From Microcaldota archaeon (GTDB lineage Archaea > Micrarchaeota > Micrarchaeia > Micrarchaeales > CABMGC01): a DNA stretch of 64,000 nucleotides. Shown in pieces: positions 15,962 to 24,157 of the stretch (positions within the stretch are counted from its first letter, which is position 1; every line of letters starts with the position of its first letter). The stretch spans positions 232,551 to 296,550 of the forward strand of contig JAJZRI010000001.1 of the NCBI GenBank assembly GCA_021802765.1, read 5' to 3'. The notes beneath the pieces were generated by a model. It was not told the origin of the DNA and did not search any database. It was given only the letters and a program-made list of their open reading frames with translations. The translations under genes were made by a program, and so were the position numbers.

Positions 15962-17674
15962 ATGGGTTTTTTAGGGGAAGGGATACATAGTAATGCCGTG
16001 AGCAAGGTTGCTGCCTACCAAATACCACTCATAAGTAATGCTAGAATGCCACTTGTCCGAAAAAGATGCGGCGTTCTGATTAAGTCCGCTATCAAAATAC
16101 CTGACTATCTAAAGAAAAAACCAAACCAAAACCTGCTTATATGCGGAACCACTGGGCAGGGCAAGTCCAAGCTAATGCGGCTTGCTCTTGAGATAATGCC
16201 CAACCCTAAAACAATCTTCTCGTACAAGGAGAACGACGAATACCTACAAATTGAGGGCAACTTCATAGCCGCTGAGCGCAGCTTGCCAAACCCATTCAAT
16301 GACCCGGAGGCCTTTACTGATGCCTTCGCTGTGGCCTTCAACCTCCAATCTGAGGGGATACAGGCCTCTACGGCCATGTCCCTTGTAAGCAGCCTAGCCA
16401 AGGAGAGCAGGACTTGGGCTGATTTCATATCCAACGCCAAAAAGCACGCCGCGAAGGCTCGAGACGCAAACGTACGCTCTGCCACAAACTACCTGCTCGA
16501 GAAGATTAAGGCGCTTACCTACGACTCCAAGCAGATAGAGCTCGACCTTGGCAAGACCAACGTGCTCGACATGAGCCTGCTCAACGATGACGCCAAGACC
16601 TTCTACTCCGAGCTCTTCCTCAGGCAGATATACGCCGGCTTGAAGCGCCGCAGGGGCGCCGATAAGGTCATCGTGTGCGTGGACGAGGCCCATAGGCTTA
16701 CTAGGAACGTCCAGAGCAAGCGCCAGAGCATAATCAACGAGATGAGCAGGGAGATAAGGGCTTTTGGGATGCTCTGGACGGCTACGCAGAACCTCTCCGA
16801 CATACCCGACCCGCTTAGGAACCAGTTTGCCACCCAGTTCCTGTTCAGCACCACATCCGAAGGGGACATGCGGGCGCTTGGGCAGATAGACAGGGACTTG
16901 GCTAGGTGCGTATCCGAGCTTAGGAACCACGAGTTTGTTGATGCAAAGCATGAGGACGTGCACAAGTCCATTGGAATATTTAGGGCAGACATAAGCTCGC
17001 TGAAAGAGCGGGACCTTAGCAGTTTAAGGCCTGCTGAAACGGTGCAGGCCAAACCAGTAACATTAGAGGTGCCAGAAGGAAGGCCAACAACCATGCTACA
17101 CGCAGCAATGTTAGCAGTATATGAGAATCCAGGAGCTGGACTTGGGAAGATAGCTAAATACCTTAAAACTAAGGGTTGGATAACAAGCGATCCTACAATT
17201 TACGGCTCTAAAGATAGGAAGGGTGTGCTTGACAATCTGGTAAGCTTAGGTTACGCAAAGGTAGATGGCTCGGGCTACAAGCTGACCGAAAAGGCATTGT
17301 GGTGGATTGATGCAGAGATACTTGTAAAGCGTGCTAAGAACGTTGGTTCTGAACTGCACATGCAGCTTATGAGAAAAACGGTAGAAAAACTACACGAAGA
17401 GAATATGCTTGTTGTAATACCGGAGAGAAAAGATGTGCCAGATTTGATAGCTTACCCCATGTCTAAAGGAAACAAGAAGTACCTTTGGGATGACAAGAAT
17501 AGAAAGGCTTATGAAATACAGACTACGGCTAGAAAGAACAATGTGCTTGTCAATAAGAAAAGAAATGATAGATTTAAACTATCTACAACTTGGATTGCGC
17601 ACGATGAAGACATGCTTGAAGAAATAGAGAGGTTGACAGAAGGAAAAGATAAATATATGCTGATTATGGTGTGA
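15962..17674 (+). CDS. HerA/FtsK-superfamily ATPase with winged-helix and nuclease-like C-terminus
   Basis: 570 residues. Walker A is GTTGQGKSKL (62-71), Walker B VIVCVDEAHRL (D241, E242), followed by a sensor-like WTATQNL. This is the HerA/VirB4/FtsK group of DNA-pumping ATPases. From about residue 378 a winged-helix domain follows (GLGKIAKYLKTKGW ... KVDGSGYKLTEKA). The end has PDLIAYP ... RKAYEIQTTARKNN, resembling the PD-x(n)-ExE nuclease-like tail on some archaeal plasmid ATPases. Base composition changes from GC-rich to AT-rich near 17040, which suggests a fusion of segments with different histories. Roles could be genome packaging, conjugation or defence. Confidence 0.75.
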   Translation: MGFLGEGIHSNAVSKVAAYQIPLISNARMPLVRKRCGVLIKSAIKIPDYLKKKPNQNLLICGTTGQGKSKLMRLALEIMPNPKTIFSYKENDEYLQIEGNFIAAERSLPNPFNDPEAFTDAFAVAFNLQSEGIQASTAMSLVSSLAKESRTWADFISNAKKHAAKARDANVRSATNYLLEKIKALTYDSKQIELDLGKTNVLDMSLLNDDAKTFYSELFLRQIYAGLKRRRGADKVIVCVDEAHRLTRNVQSKRQSIINEMSREIRAFGMLWTATQNLSDIPDPLRNQFATQFLFSTTSEGDMRALGQIDRDLARCVSELRNHEFVDAKHEDVHKSIGIFRADISSLKERDLSSLRPAETVQAKPVTLEVPEGRPTTMLHAAMLAVYENPGAGLGKIAKYLKTKGWITSDPTIYGSKDRKGVLDNLVSLGYAKVDGSGYKLTEKALWWIDAEILVKRAKNVGSELHMQLMRKTVEKLHEENMLVVIPERKDVPDLIAYPMSKGNKKYLWDDKNRKAYEIQTTARKNNVLVNKKRNDRFKLSTTWIAHDEDMLEEIERLTEGKDKYMLIMV

Positions 17675-17677
17675 ATT

Positions 17678-18949
17678 ATGGAACTTAACGATAGAGTAAA
17701 GGAAACTCTGAAATTACTTGAAGGTCGTATGGGGCAATATTCAAAATGTGAAGCGGCATTTTCTATAGCTAAAGTGAATAATGTTAATAAAATACATAAT
17801 GGGGTAATAGTTTTCTTTCATGAAAAAGACCAGATTCCGAATAAGTCACGTCTCAATTATAAAAACTTAATATTAGATCGGCAGATTCTTAGCGCTGATG
17901 AAGGAAAGAAAATGATATATGAGCTTATAAATGATAACAAGATTATGTTGCCAGAACTTGGAGAATTCGCATTAGAAGCAAATAGCGTAGCGGATATGGG
18001 TGGGAGAGACTACGAACCGGCCTATCATCCGTGCGGATTTGCATATGATAGATTTGGATGGCCAAACAGGCGCATTGAGTATAGTATAAAAACTAATTCA
18101 ATGTCGTTTGATAATCTAGAAGTTGTTAGTACTAAGAGCCCCCTTTATCTTAATGCAGCATATGCAATTGCAGATTTCATGAATGCATCTCACCCATATA
18201 ATCCCGTTACATCGAGAATTGAAATAATAATACCAGATTATAGGGCACGGATAAAGAAGGCGCGAATATCAGATGGCAAAATAAAGTTTGAGATAGAAGA
18301 AAGAGAAACTAGAGAGAGTAATCTCCAATTTAAGTATTTCTTGCAATCTGGTTCTGAAAGCAGACCTGGAGAAGTAGCTATAGAGAATAATAGTGCAACA
18401 ACAAGTTACCCTAATGATGTAACACTCTTAGAGGCAGTAATCCTTGACATTTCAAAAGACGAGCCCATAGACACCAAATATGTATATCCATTTAGATTGG
18501 AATCGTGGCAAGAAGTGGATCCGGAAGCTTATGAGATATTAATAGACAGATTAATTAAGGATGGCGAAAATGATAAAGTAGAATTTAAGAGGGAAATTAA
18601 AGATACTGGTGAATTCTTAGAGACTGTCTCCTCATTTTCAAACTCTTCTGGAGGAGTTATAATATTGGGAATCACTAATAACGGAGAAAAACGAGGTTTT
18701 AGAATAAATAAGGATGTTATTACAAATATAATTGCAAGTAATTGTGAGCCTTATCCAAAATTTGAGATTAAGGAGGTAAAGATAGATACAATAACATTAA
18801 CTGTTATTGAGATTGATGAAGGGTCTAATAAACCTTATTCTATAAAGGAACGCGGTATTTTCATTAGGAAAAATGCCACAGATAGACAGGCAAGTAGGAA
18901 TGAGTTAGATGACATTATCAAGAATAACAGTTCAAAAGTTGTTATATGA
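17678..18949 (+). CDS. Large protein with C-terminal AlbA_2 (Schlafen-like) domain
   Basis: 423 residues. Residues 1-290 are not recognised. From about 297 the AlbA_2 domain is clear: DKVEFKREIKDTGEFLETV, SSGGVIILGITNNG and, later, KPYSIKERGIFIRKNATDRQAS. The domain occurs in Schlafen-like nucleases/helicases and in putative transcription or defence factors. The gene starts 3 bases after the ATPase gene and overlaps the next gene by 4 bases (ATGA), which suggests a two-gene module. Confidence 0.7.
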   Translation: MELNDRVKETLKLLEGRMGQYSKCEAAFSIAKVNNVNKIHNGVIVFFHEKDQIPNKSRLNYKNLILDRQILSADEGKKMIYELINDNKIMLPELGEFALEANSVADMGGRDYEPAYHPCGFAYDRFGWPNRRIEYSIKTNSMSFDNLEVVSTKSPLYLNAAYAIADFMNASHPYNPVTSRIEIIIPDYRARIKKARISDGKIKFEIEERETRESNLQFKYFLQSGSESRPGEVAIENNSATTSYPNDVTLLEAVILDISKDEPIDTKYVYPFRLESWQEVDPEAYEILIDRLIKDGENDKVEFKREIKDTGEFLETVSSFSNSSGGVIILGITNNGEKRGFRINKDVITNIIASNCEPYPKFEIKEVKIDTITLTVIEIDEGSNKPYSIKERGIFIRKNATDRQASRNELDDIIKNNSSKVVI

Positions 18950-19368
18950 ACTTTGCAAACATTATCGAGGAGGTATTAATTGCTGATTATAAATTAAAGC
19001 ATAACGATACTGTAAGACAGATAGAAAGCATTTTCAGAAATAATGGTTTCTACACCACAAGGGAGTATCCCATTTATAAGATGGGTGATGGCTCTGGAAA
19101 GAAAGGAAGGATAGACTTAGTGGCTAGGAAGGGGAGATTCAGGGTGGCAGTAGAGTATGACCACCATAAGTTAATAAAATGGAAAAGTTTCCAGAAAATA
19201 ATCCAAATAAACCCAGAGTGCGCTATTGCAATATCTGGGGATGGAGGTCTTAAAGAAAACATAGTAAGGGCATCTCATTATGTAAGAAAACTCAGGCAGC
19301 CCCTTTATGTTGTTTCCCTAAAAGAGAAGGCATACACAACGGTAAGAGGCGTGGAGAATGACGGATAG
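18946..19368 (+). CDS. PD-(D/E)XK-like nuclease fold protein
   Basis: 140 residues. KKGRIDLVARKGRFRVAVEYD gives D57 and E70-x-D72, a layout like the restriction-endonuclease fold with Asp in place of the usual Lys. A conserved-type acidic E40 precedes it. It overlaps the AlbA_2 gene by 4 bases and the Vsr gene by 11. It may be the effector of the AlbA_2 partner or a repair nuclease. Confidence 0.6.
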   Translation: MNFANIIEEVLIADYKLKHNDTVRQIESIFRNNGFYTTREYPIYKMGDGSGKKGRIDLVARKGRFRVAVEYDHHKLIKWKSFQKIIQINPECAIAISGDGGLKENIVRASHYVRKLRQPLYVVSLKEKAYTTVRGVENDG

Positions 19369-19762
19369 ATTTACGAAGGCACAGAGAAGCTATATCATGT
19401 CTAGAATTAAGGGAAAGGGGACGCGCGTAGAGTTGGCAGTAAAGGGAATGCTTGGGGGACATTTTACATTCCAGCCCAAGGGCATACTTGGAAACCCTGA
19501 TTTTGCACATAAGAAAAAGAAAATTGCAATATTTGTTGATGGAGACTTTTGGCATGGTAAAGAATTTGGGTTGAGACGGAAGAGGTTGCCGAAATATTGG
19601 ATAGCAAAAATAACAAGAAACATAAGACGGGATCAGGAGGTCAACAAGAAGCTGAAAGATGCAGGGTGGAAAGTAGTACGTATCTGGGAAAAGCGGATTG
19701 GAAGAGAGCCTAAATTGGTTAAGAGACTCCTAAGAAAGGTTATTAATTTGGAAAGGAAATAA
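19358..19762 (+). CDS. vsr: Vsr mismatch endonuclease
   Basis: 134 residues, the normal Vsr length. RSYIMSRIKGKGTRVELAVK, GNPDFAHKKKKIAIFVDGDFW and HGKEF, then KITRNIRRDQEVNKKLKDAGW are the family pattern. The putative catalytic residues are D48, H66 and D92. Vsr nicks at T:G mismatches produced when 5-methylcytosine deaminates, so it fits the cytosine methyltransferase encoded nearby. Confidence 0.9.
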   Translation: MTDRFTKAQRSYIMSRIKGKGTRVELAVKGMLGGHFTFQPKGILGNPDFAHKKKKIAIFVDGDFWHGKEFGLRRKRLPKYWIAKITRNIRRDQEVNKKLKDAGWKVVRIWEKRIGREPKLVKRLLRKVINLERK

Positions 19763-19768
19763 CCTTTT

Positions 19769-20470
19769 ATGGGAAATAACAAGTATGTTGATTTCGTAGA
19801 TGATAAATTCTTCTTAGAGTGTGTTAGGGAAGTCTGTGAGGTTTATTATAGGGAGAAAAAGGAGCTTACTGTAGATAGCCTAAAGGGTAATGGCCTTGAC
19901 CCTTTTAAAAGCGTGTTTGACATGGCAAATAGGGGCATCAGTTTTGAACAGTGGATGGAAGAGGAGAGGTCAAGGCAAGAGGATAAGACACTCAATAATA
20001 AGATAGGAGAATTCCACCAGAAGCTGCTAGGTGGGGTCAAGGGTTGGACTGACCTTGGAGTTGGAAATGACACAGAATTGGACCTAAAGAAGGATGATGA
20101 TACCATATTCATGGAGATAAAGAACAAATATAACACCATCAATAGCGATTCTGGGAATAAAGTAAGGGACAAGCTTGGGGATGCGGCAAGGAAGAATCCA
20201 AAGGCCATAGTTTATTTTGCATATATCATATCTAAAAAGAATGATTCTGGAGAGAAGGTATGGAAAAAGAAGGGAAGGGAGACGAATGTTAGGATAAAGA
20301 AGATATGGGGATCTAAAGTCTACGCGTTGGTGACGGAGAAGGAAGATGCGCTGAAAAAGACATGGGAAGCCCTACCCATAGCAATAAACGACTATATGAA
20401 AGGAAAGGCAGAAATAAGTGAAGACGACAAAAATAAACTTGTCATGAGCTTTGGCTCTGTACTTGGGTAA
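19769..20470 (+). CDS. Type II restriction endonuclease, Eco47II/Sau96I-like
   Basis: 233 residues. GEFHQKLLGGVKGWTDLGVGN, then D105 and MEIKNKYNT (E116-x-K118), is the PD-(D/E)XK core and the EIKNKxNT signature I associate with the Eco47II family (GGWCC/GGNCC cutters). The exact target cannot be read from sequence. Its 3' end overlaps that of the convergent methyltransferase by 29 bases, the compact pairing typical of restriction-modification systems. Confidence 0.8.
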   Translation: MGNNKYVDFVDDKFFLECVREVCEVYYREKKELTVDSLKGNGLDPFKSVFDMANRGISFEQWMEEERSRQEDKTLNNKIGEFHQKLLGGVKGWTDLGVGNDTELDLKKDDDTIFMEIKNKYNTINSDSGNKVRDKLGDAARKNPKAIVYFAYIISKKNDSGEKVWKKKGRETNVRIKKIWGSKVYALVTEKEDALKKTWEALPIAINDYMKGKAEISEDDKNKLVMSFGSVLG

Positions 20471-21446
20471 CTAACCTTACGGAAAGCGCCTTTACAATCT
20501 GATTTCCTATAGCCTTTGCAAAGTTTACAGGCACGGCGTTGCCTATCTGCTTGTATTGCGATGACATGCCGCCGCAGAATTCCCAGTTGTCAGGGAAGGT
20601 CTGTATCCTTGCGTATTCCCTTACCGTGAACGGGCGTGTCTCTTCTGGATGGCAGCGCTCTGTCTGCTTCTGTGATGGCGATGTCGTAAGCGTCAGGCAA
20701 GGCTCATCCCACGAGATCCTTCTAGCCATGCCACGCTTGCCTCCGCCGCTGTAGAAGCTCTTACCCATGAATTCCTTTTGTATATCAAGTGGGAGGTTTA
20801 CCCAGCTGCCTCCTGGAGGGACTAGATCAAGCACCTTTTTCCTGTTTTCCGAATACCGCGTCCCGGAAGACTGTGGCACGTTTGCAAGCGCTTCCTTTAA
20901 GGTAACTAGCTTTCCGTATCCGGTAGGGTACTCAAAGTTTATCCCGTCAAGCGTACCTATTATGATTATCCTTTTCCTTTTCTGTGGCACGGAATAGTTT
21001 ACCGCATCCAATATCTTATACTGGACATTATAGCCCAGCGACTTGAAGACATCCAAGACTACCGTAAGGGTGCGGCCGTTGTCATGTGTGGCAAGGCCAG
21101 CTACATTCTCTGCAATGAACAGCTTTGGCTTGATCTCCTTTACTGCCCTGGCAAACTCATAAAATAGCGTGCCGCGCGTATCCTCAAAACCAAGTTTTTT
21201 ACCGGCATGGCTAAATGCCTGGCATGGGAAGCCACCGCTCACCACATCAGCCTTCATTCCCGTAAAGTCTATGCCCTTTATGTCACCCAATACCACATTC
21301 CAATTAGGCCTATTCTTCCGGAGGGTAGCTGCACAGTCTGCATCAAAATCATTAAGTAATATTGCCTCTAGGCCGGCTTCCTCTAGTCCTAGGGCTAACC
21401 CACCTGCACCTGCAAATAATTCGACAACTTTAAGCTTATTTTCCAT
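20442..21446 (-). CDS. dcm: DNA (cytosine-5)-methyltransferase
   Basis: 334 residues from the ATG at 21446. Motif I VVELFAGAGGLALGLEEAG, motif IV GGFPCQAFS (nucleophile C75), motif VI AENVAGL, motif VIII QKRKRIIIIG and motifs IX/X (REYARIQTFPDNW, QIGNAVPV) are all present. The target-recognition region carries RRISWDEPCLTLTTSPSQKQTERCHP. It protects the sites of the adjacent endonuclease and creates the 5-methylcytosine that Vsr repairs. A TAATATAAG box lies about 60 bases upstream. Confidence 0.95.
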   Translation of the reverse strand: MENKLKVVELFAGAGGLALGLEEAGLEAILLNDFDADCAATLRKNRPNWNVVLGDIKGIDFTGMKADVVSGGFPCQAFSHAGKKLGFEDTRGTLFYEFARAVKEIKPKLFIAENVAGLATHDNGRTLTVVLDVFKSLGYNVQYKILDAVNYSVPQKRKRIIIIGTLDGINFEYPTGYGKLVTLKEALANVPQSSGTRYSENRKKVLDLVPPGGSWVNLPLDIQKEFMGKSFYSGGGKRGMARRISWDEPCLTLTTSPSQKQTERCHPEETRPFTVREYARIQTFPDNWEFCGGMSSQYKQIGNAVPVNFAKAIGNQIVKALSVRLVTQVQSQSS

Positions 21447-21605
21447 AGCAAACACCACACTTATGCTACGAGCGCTCCGCTAACAATATTTGGCACCGCA
21501 ACTCTTATATTACCACCCAGAAACAGAGGCCATTTTGTATAGCGTTGCCCGACGCATTTTGTATTGTAATTATAGTTCTTTAAAATTAAATATCTTTGCA
21601 TATTT

Positions 21606-22556
21606 TCACCTTTTGAAACCATTAGACAATGAGCGCAGGTGTGACACCCTATTTTCAGAGAAGGCGAAATCGATATTCCTGAACAGCTCTTCCTGGTCTT
21701 TGCTTATGTAAGTCATGGTTATGTCTGGCCTGGAGTGCCTTGCAAACCTGCTGGCCAGTACAACGTTGCCGTTTGTGGCCTTGGCAAAGCGTGTTATTGC
21801 ATAATGGCGCAGGCTATGTGATGTAAGCCTATACAAGCCGCGCTCTTTATGGTCTGAATAGGTCTCTTCAGATGTTCCGTACATTTGGTTTAGCCCTGCA
21901 CTTTGCGCAGATTCACGGAAAACCTTTCTAGCATAGTTGACCTCTACATGCTGTAGCCTATTGGCATTGTTGTCATGTTCTTTGAAGAAGACATAGCCGT
22001 TCGATGCCTTTATTGAGGTCTCATTTTTAGCTATGTACTCTATCGTTTCTTTGAACAGCGCGACAGGGATGAGCAGGGTATCCATCTTTTTGGCCTTCTC
22101 AGTCTCAAGCGTAAGCTCACGCTTATCAAAATCTATGCATGAGATGTGCAATGCGCACGCTTCGCCTATCCTTAGGCCTAGATAGGCCTGATACTTGAAA
22201 AGCAACCTGAACTTCTCATATGGTACGTTAATTAGGAATTGGCGCAGCTCAAGTTCTGTAAAACCTTTGTTTATTGATCCGTACTTGGGCGTCTTTCTTC
22301 TGCCTTTGAACCTTCTCCCATAGGCCTTATGCAGGATGGACTTCATGTCCTCCAATCGCTGCTGCGGGGCAGAGTTTGCAAGCGCCTTGAGCTGCGCTGC
22401 AAACTGCGCGTAATCGAACCTTGAAATGCTTGTTTCGCTTGCTTTAGGGGAAGGGGTTTTACCGGAAATGAACCCGATTTTGTCGCCGTAAATTTCATCG
22501 CCCGATGCGGGGATCGAACCTGCGACATCCTGGTTAACAGCCAGGCGCTCTACCAC
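21606..22556 (-). CDS. int: Tyrosine recombinase (SSV-type integrase), C-terminal catalytic part
   Basis: 316 codons as read in the integrated state, starting with a GTG inside the tRNA-Asn gene. Catalytic residues: R129 (YLGLRIGEA), H247-x-x-R250 (HSLRHYA), H274 (ARHS) and Y283 (MTYI). The first 20 codons are a translation of the tRNA 3' part. Its natural 5' end lies at 13557-13601, and rejoining adds MVAKAKARYEKACLS, giving about 330 residues. The gene is complete for catalysis but separated from its own promoter, so it may be silent while integrated. Confidence 0.88.
   Translation of the reverse strand: MVERLAVNQDVAGSIPASGDEIYGDKIGFISGKTPSPKASETSISRFDYAQFAAQLKALANSAPQQRLEDMKSILHKAYGRRFKGRRKTPKYGSINKGFTELELRQFLINVPYEKFRLLFKYQAYLGLRIGEACALHISCIDFDKRELTLETEKAKKMDTLLIPVALFKETIEYIAKNETSIKASNGYVFFKEHDNNANRLQHVEVNYARKVFRESAQSAGLNQMYGTSEETYSDHKERGLYRLTSHSLRHYAITRFAKATNGNVVLASRFARHSRPDITMTYISKDQEELFRNIDFAFSENRVSHLRSLSNGFKR
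22496..22554. repeat. attR: 59-bp direct repeat inside the intact tRNA-Asn
   Basis: Identical to 13499-13557. It covers tRNA-Asn from the D arm to the 3' end plus three bases beyond. The intact tRNA is formed by the host 5' half (22555-22570) joined to this copy, so integration preserved the tRNA. Confidence 0.92.
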
Positions 22557-22570
22557 TGAGCTAATCGGGC
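22499..22570 (-). tRNA. tRNA-Asn (anticodon GTT)
   Basis: 72 bases. Acceptor GCCCGAT pairs with ATCGGGC; the D arm is GCTC-AGTGGTA-GAGC; the anticodon arm is CCTGG-CTGTTAA-CCAGG with anticodon GTT; discriminator G; no CCA encoded; no intron. The T arm GCAGG-TTCGATC-CCCGC contains one A-C mismatch, also present in the displaced att copy, so it predates integration. The 5' end overlaps the last codons of the upstream gene. Confidence 0.93.
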
Positions 22571-23256
22571 ATTTTGAAGAACGGAAACGGCTCCGCGAGA
22601 TGTATTATCTTGGCGTACATATATGAATGCTCGCCCATATATTCCGTAAAATCAATTCGGTTGTCGCTGTATTTATACCTTACGAAGCCTCCGGATTGAT
22701 TCTTGTCAGGCAATGAATAATAAAGTATCTTATTCTCGTCGGAAAGGCCCTCTATCACGTCAAAAGCGCAAAGGACCGCCTTTCCCTTGTAGACAAACGA
22801 GTATATTTGAGGTATGGTCTCTGTGCCTGATGCCTGTATGAGCGCGGCCGTAACAAGATCGTGAACGCTCGAGAGCTTTGCGATTGAGGGGATTTCCTTG
22901 TCCTTGGGCTTTGCATCGGAGATCTTCGCGTCATCTATGCAGATTATGTTGATAGCATTGCTGCCTTCCTGCCTCTCGCCAGATACGAAGTGCGAATTCT
23001 CCTTCTGCGAAGGGGATGAGGGATAGGTGTAGCCTATTACGCGCTCGCTCTTCGGGTTTGATACGTAATAGGCAATGGCGCTCTTGCCTATCTCTTCGCC
23101 TAGCGCAAATATCCTATATGCTCCGCCAGATTTAAATGATACGAGCTGGGCGTTGGTGTAGTCGTAATTGCAGACGTATCTGGACAGGTCATCTAGCGAT
23201 TCGAGCTTTACGAATATAAGGCTCTTTGGACGCAACTGCCGCTTCTTGCTTTTCAT
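22561..23256 (-). CDS. Hypothetical protein whose stop lies in tRNA-Asn
   Basis: 231 residues, mixed alpha/beta, soluble. It starts with a basic stretch (MKSKKRQLRPKSL). The last residues MPD and the TAG stop are read from the first 10 bases of the tRNA gene. Not recognised. It is on the same strand as the ribosomal operon but separated from it by the exported protein, 15 bases away. Confidence 0.7.
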   Translation of the reverse strand: MKSKKRQLRPKSLIFVKLESLDDLSRYVCNYDYTNAQLVSFKSGGAYRIFALGEEIGKSAIAYYVSNPKSERVIGYTYPSSPSQKENSHFVSGERQEGSNAINIICIDDAKISDAKPKDKEIPSIAKLSSVHDLVTAALIQASGTETIPQIYSFVYKGKAVLCAFDVIEGLSDENKILYYSLPDKNQSGGFVRYKYSDNRIDFTEYMGEHSYMYAKIIHLAEPFPFFKMPD

Positions 23257-23270
23257 AAAGGGCGCCTTTT

Positions 23271-24104
23271 TTAGTGGGAAATTGAGTTGTAGACATATGA
23301 AAGAAAGAGCATGAGTTCGTATGATGGATAGAATATGACTGGCGAGAGTATTACTCCCTGGCCGACTGCGCTGTAGTCGTTCTGCAAGCTTGCAGCCGCT
23401 ACAAGCCTTATCGGCTGCGAAAGCTTTATCGCAGGGCTCGTAGTCGAAGCTACGGTAAGGTTAAGGTTGTACGTGCCTGACTCGTTAACATATACTGGAT
23501 ATAGATAAGTGCTCTGGGTCAGATGCAGCGCGACGACCTGCTCGCTAAAGTTCCATGCCGGCAGCCCTGATACGCTTATTCCGAAAGGATCATCGGATAT
23601 GCCGGTATTGTTTATGGTTATGTAGAGATTGGTGGGCTGATCTATGCCGGACTGTATGCTTGTTGGAGTTACATTCATGCTAAATACGTTCGGGGTCACG
23701 TTCACGTACGCTGTCACAAAGAATGCGCCTAGCTTTGAGTAGTTTCCGACGTCTATTGCGGCTATGGTGAAGTTGTAGGTGCCATTTTGTGCGCTGCTCG
23801 GCACGGTTATCTTCATCTTCATTGGATTTGCATAAAGAAGCGATGGCTGCGAGTACCATCCGCTAGGAAGATTCTCTGCGGCGAGCTTGGCCCAGCCTAT
23901 GTTTATCAAGTATCCGGATGCGTTTGTGGTTGTTGCAGAGGCCTCCACATAGAAGCTCTCCCCAGGGCCGACCTTGCCAAGGTATATGCTCTGGCCATTG
24001 TGCAGCGTTGCTGATGCTGGTCCTAGGATGCTAAGGTAGGTCGCATTTGCGACGGCAAATATGGACAATGCCATTACAAGGATATACAGCCTGCGCAGAT
24101 TCAT
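23271..24104 (-). CDS. Exported or membrane-anchored hypothetical protein
   Basis: 277 residues. A signal peptide (RRLYILVMALSIFAVANA) precedes beta-rich extracellular sequence with many N-x-S/T sites and two Ig-like or NEW3-like repeats (GPGESFYVEASATTTN; NVTPTSIQSGIDQPTNLYITINNTG). A C-terminal hydrophobic stretch (FYPSYELMLFLSYVY) may anchor it. It follows aIF1 on the same strand by about 50 bases. Confidence 0.65.
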   Translation of the reverse strand: MNLRRLYILVMALSIFAVANATYLSILGPASATLHNGQSIYLGKVGPGESFYVEASATTTNASGYLINIGWAKLAAENLPSGWYSQPSLLYANPMKMKITVPSSAQNGTYNFTIAAIDVGNYSKLGAFFVTAYVNVTPNVFSMNVTPTSIQSGIDQPTNLYITINNTGISDDPFGISVSGLPAWNFSEQVVALHLTQSTYLYPVYVNESGTYNLNLTVASTTSPAIKLSQPIRLVAAASLQNDYSAVGQGVILSPVIFYPSYELMLFLSYVYNSISH

Positions 24105-24157
24105 CAGGATCAGTAATCTATTGCGGGATTAAAATTAATAACCTATTCGATGGAGGC

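Larger units (their letters stand above)
13499..22554. mobile_element. Integrated element of about 9.0 kb in tRNA-Asn (SSV-type integrase)
   Basis: The ends are the 59-bp direct repeats; repeat-to-repeat distance is 8997 bases. One end carries an intact tRNA-Asn, the other only its 3' part. Between them lie an inverted-repeat region, small (partly membrane) proteins, a HerA-like ATPase, a nuclease/AlbA_2 pair, a restriction-modification-Vsr set and the tyrosine recombinase. The integrase gene is divided by the att site, as in SSV-type archaeal viruses and plasmids. Provirus or integrative plasmid are both possible; no replication initiator or capsid gene was recognised. Confidence 0.88.

Noticed and set aside
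16394..16963. 189-codon frame antisense to the HerA-like ATPase
   Set aside because: It arises from GC-rich codons of the ATPase. The opposite strand has Walker motifs in the same stretch.
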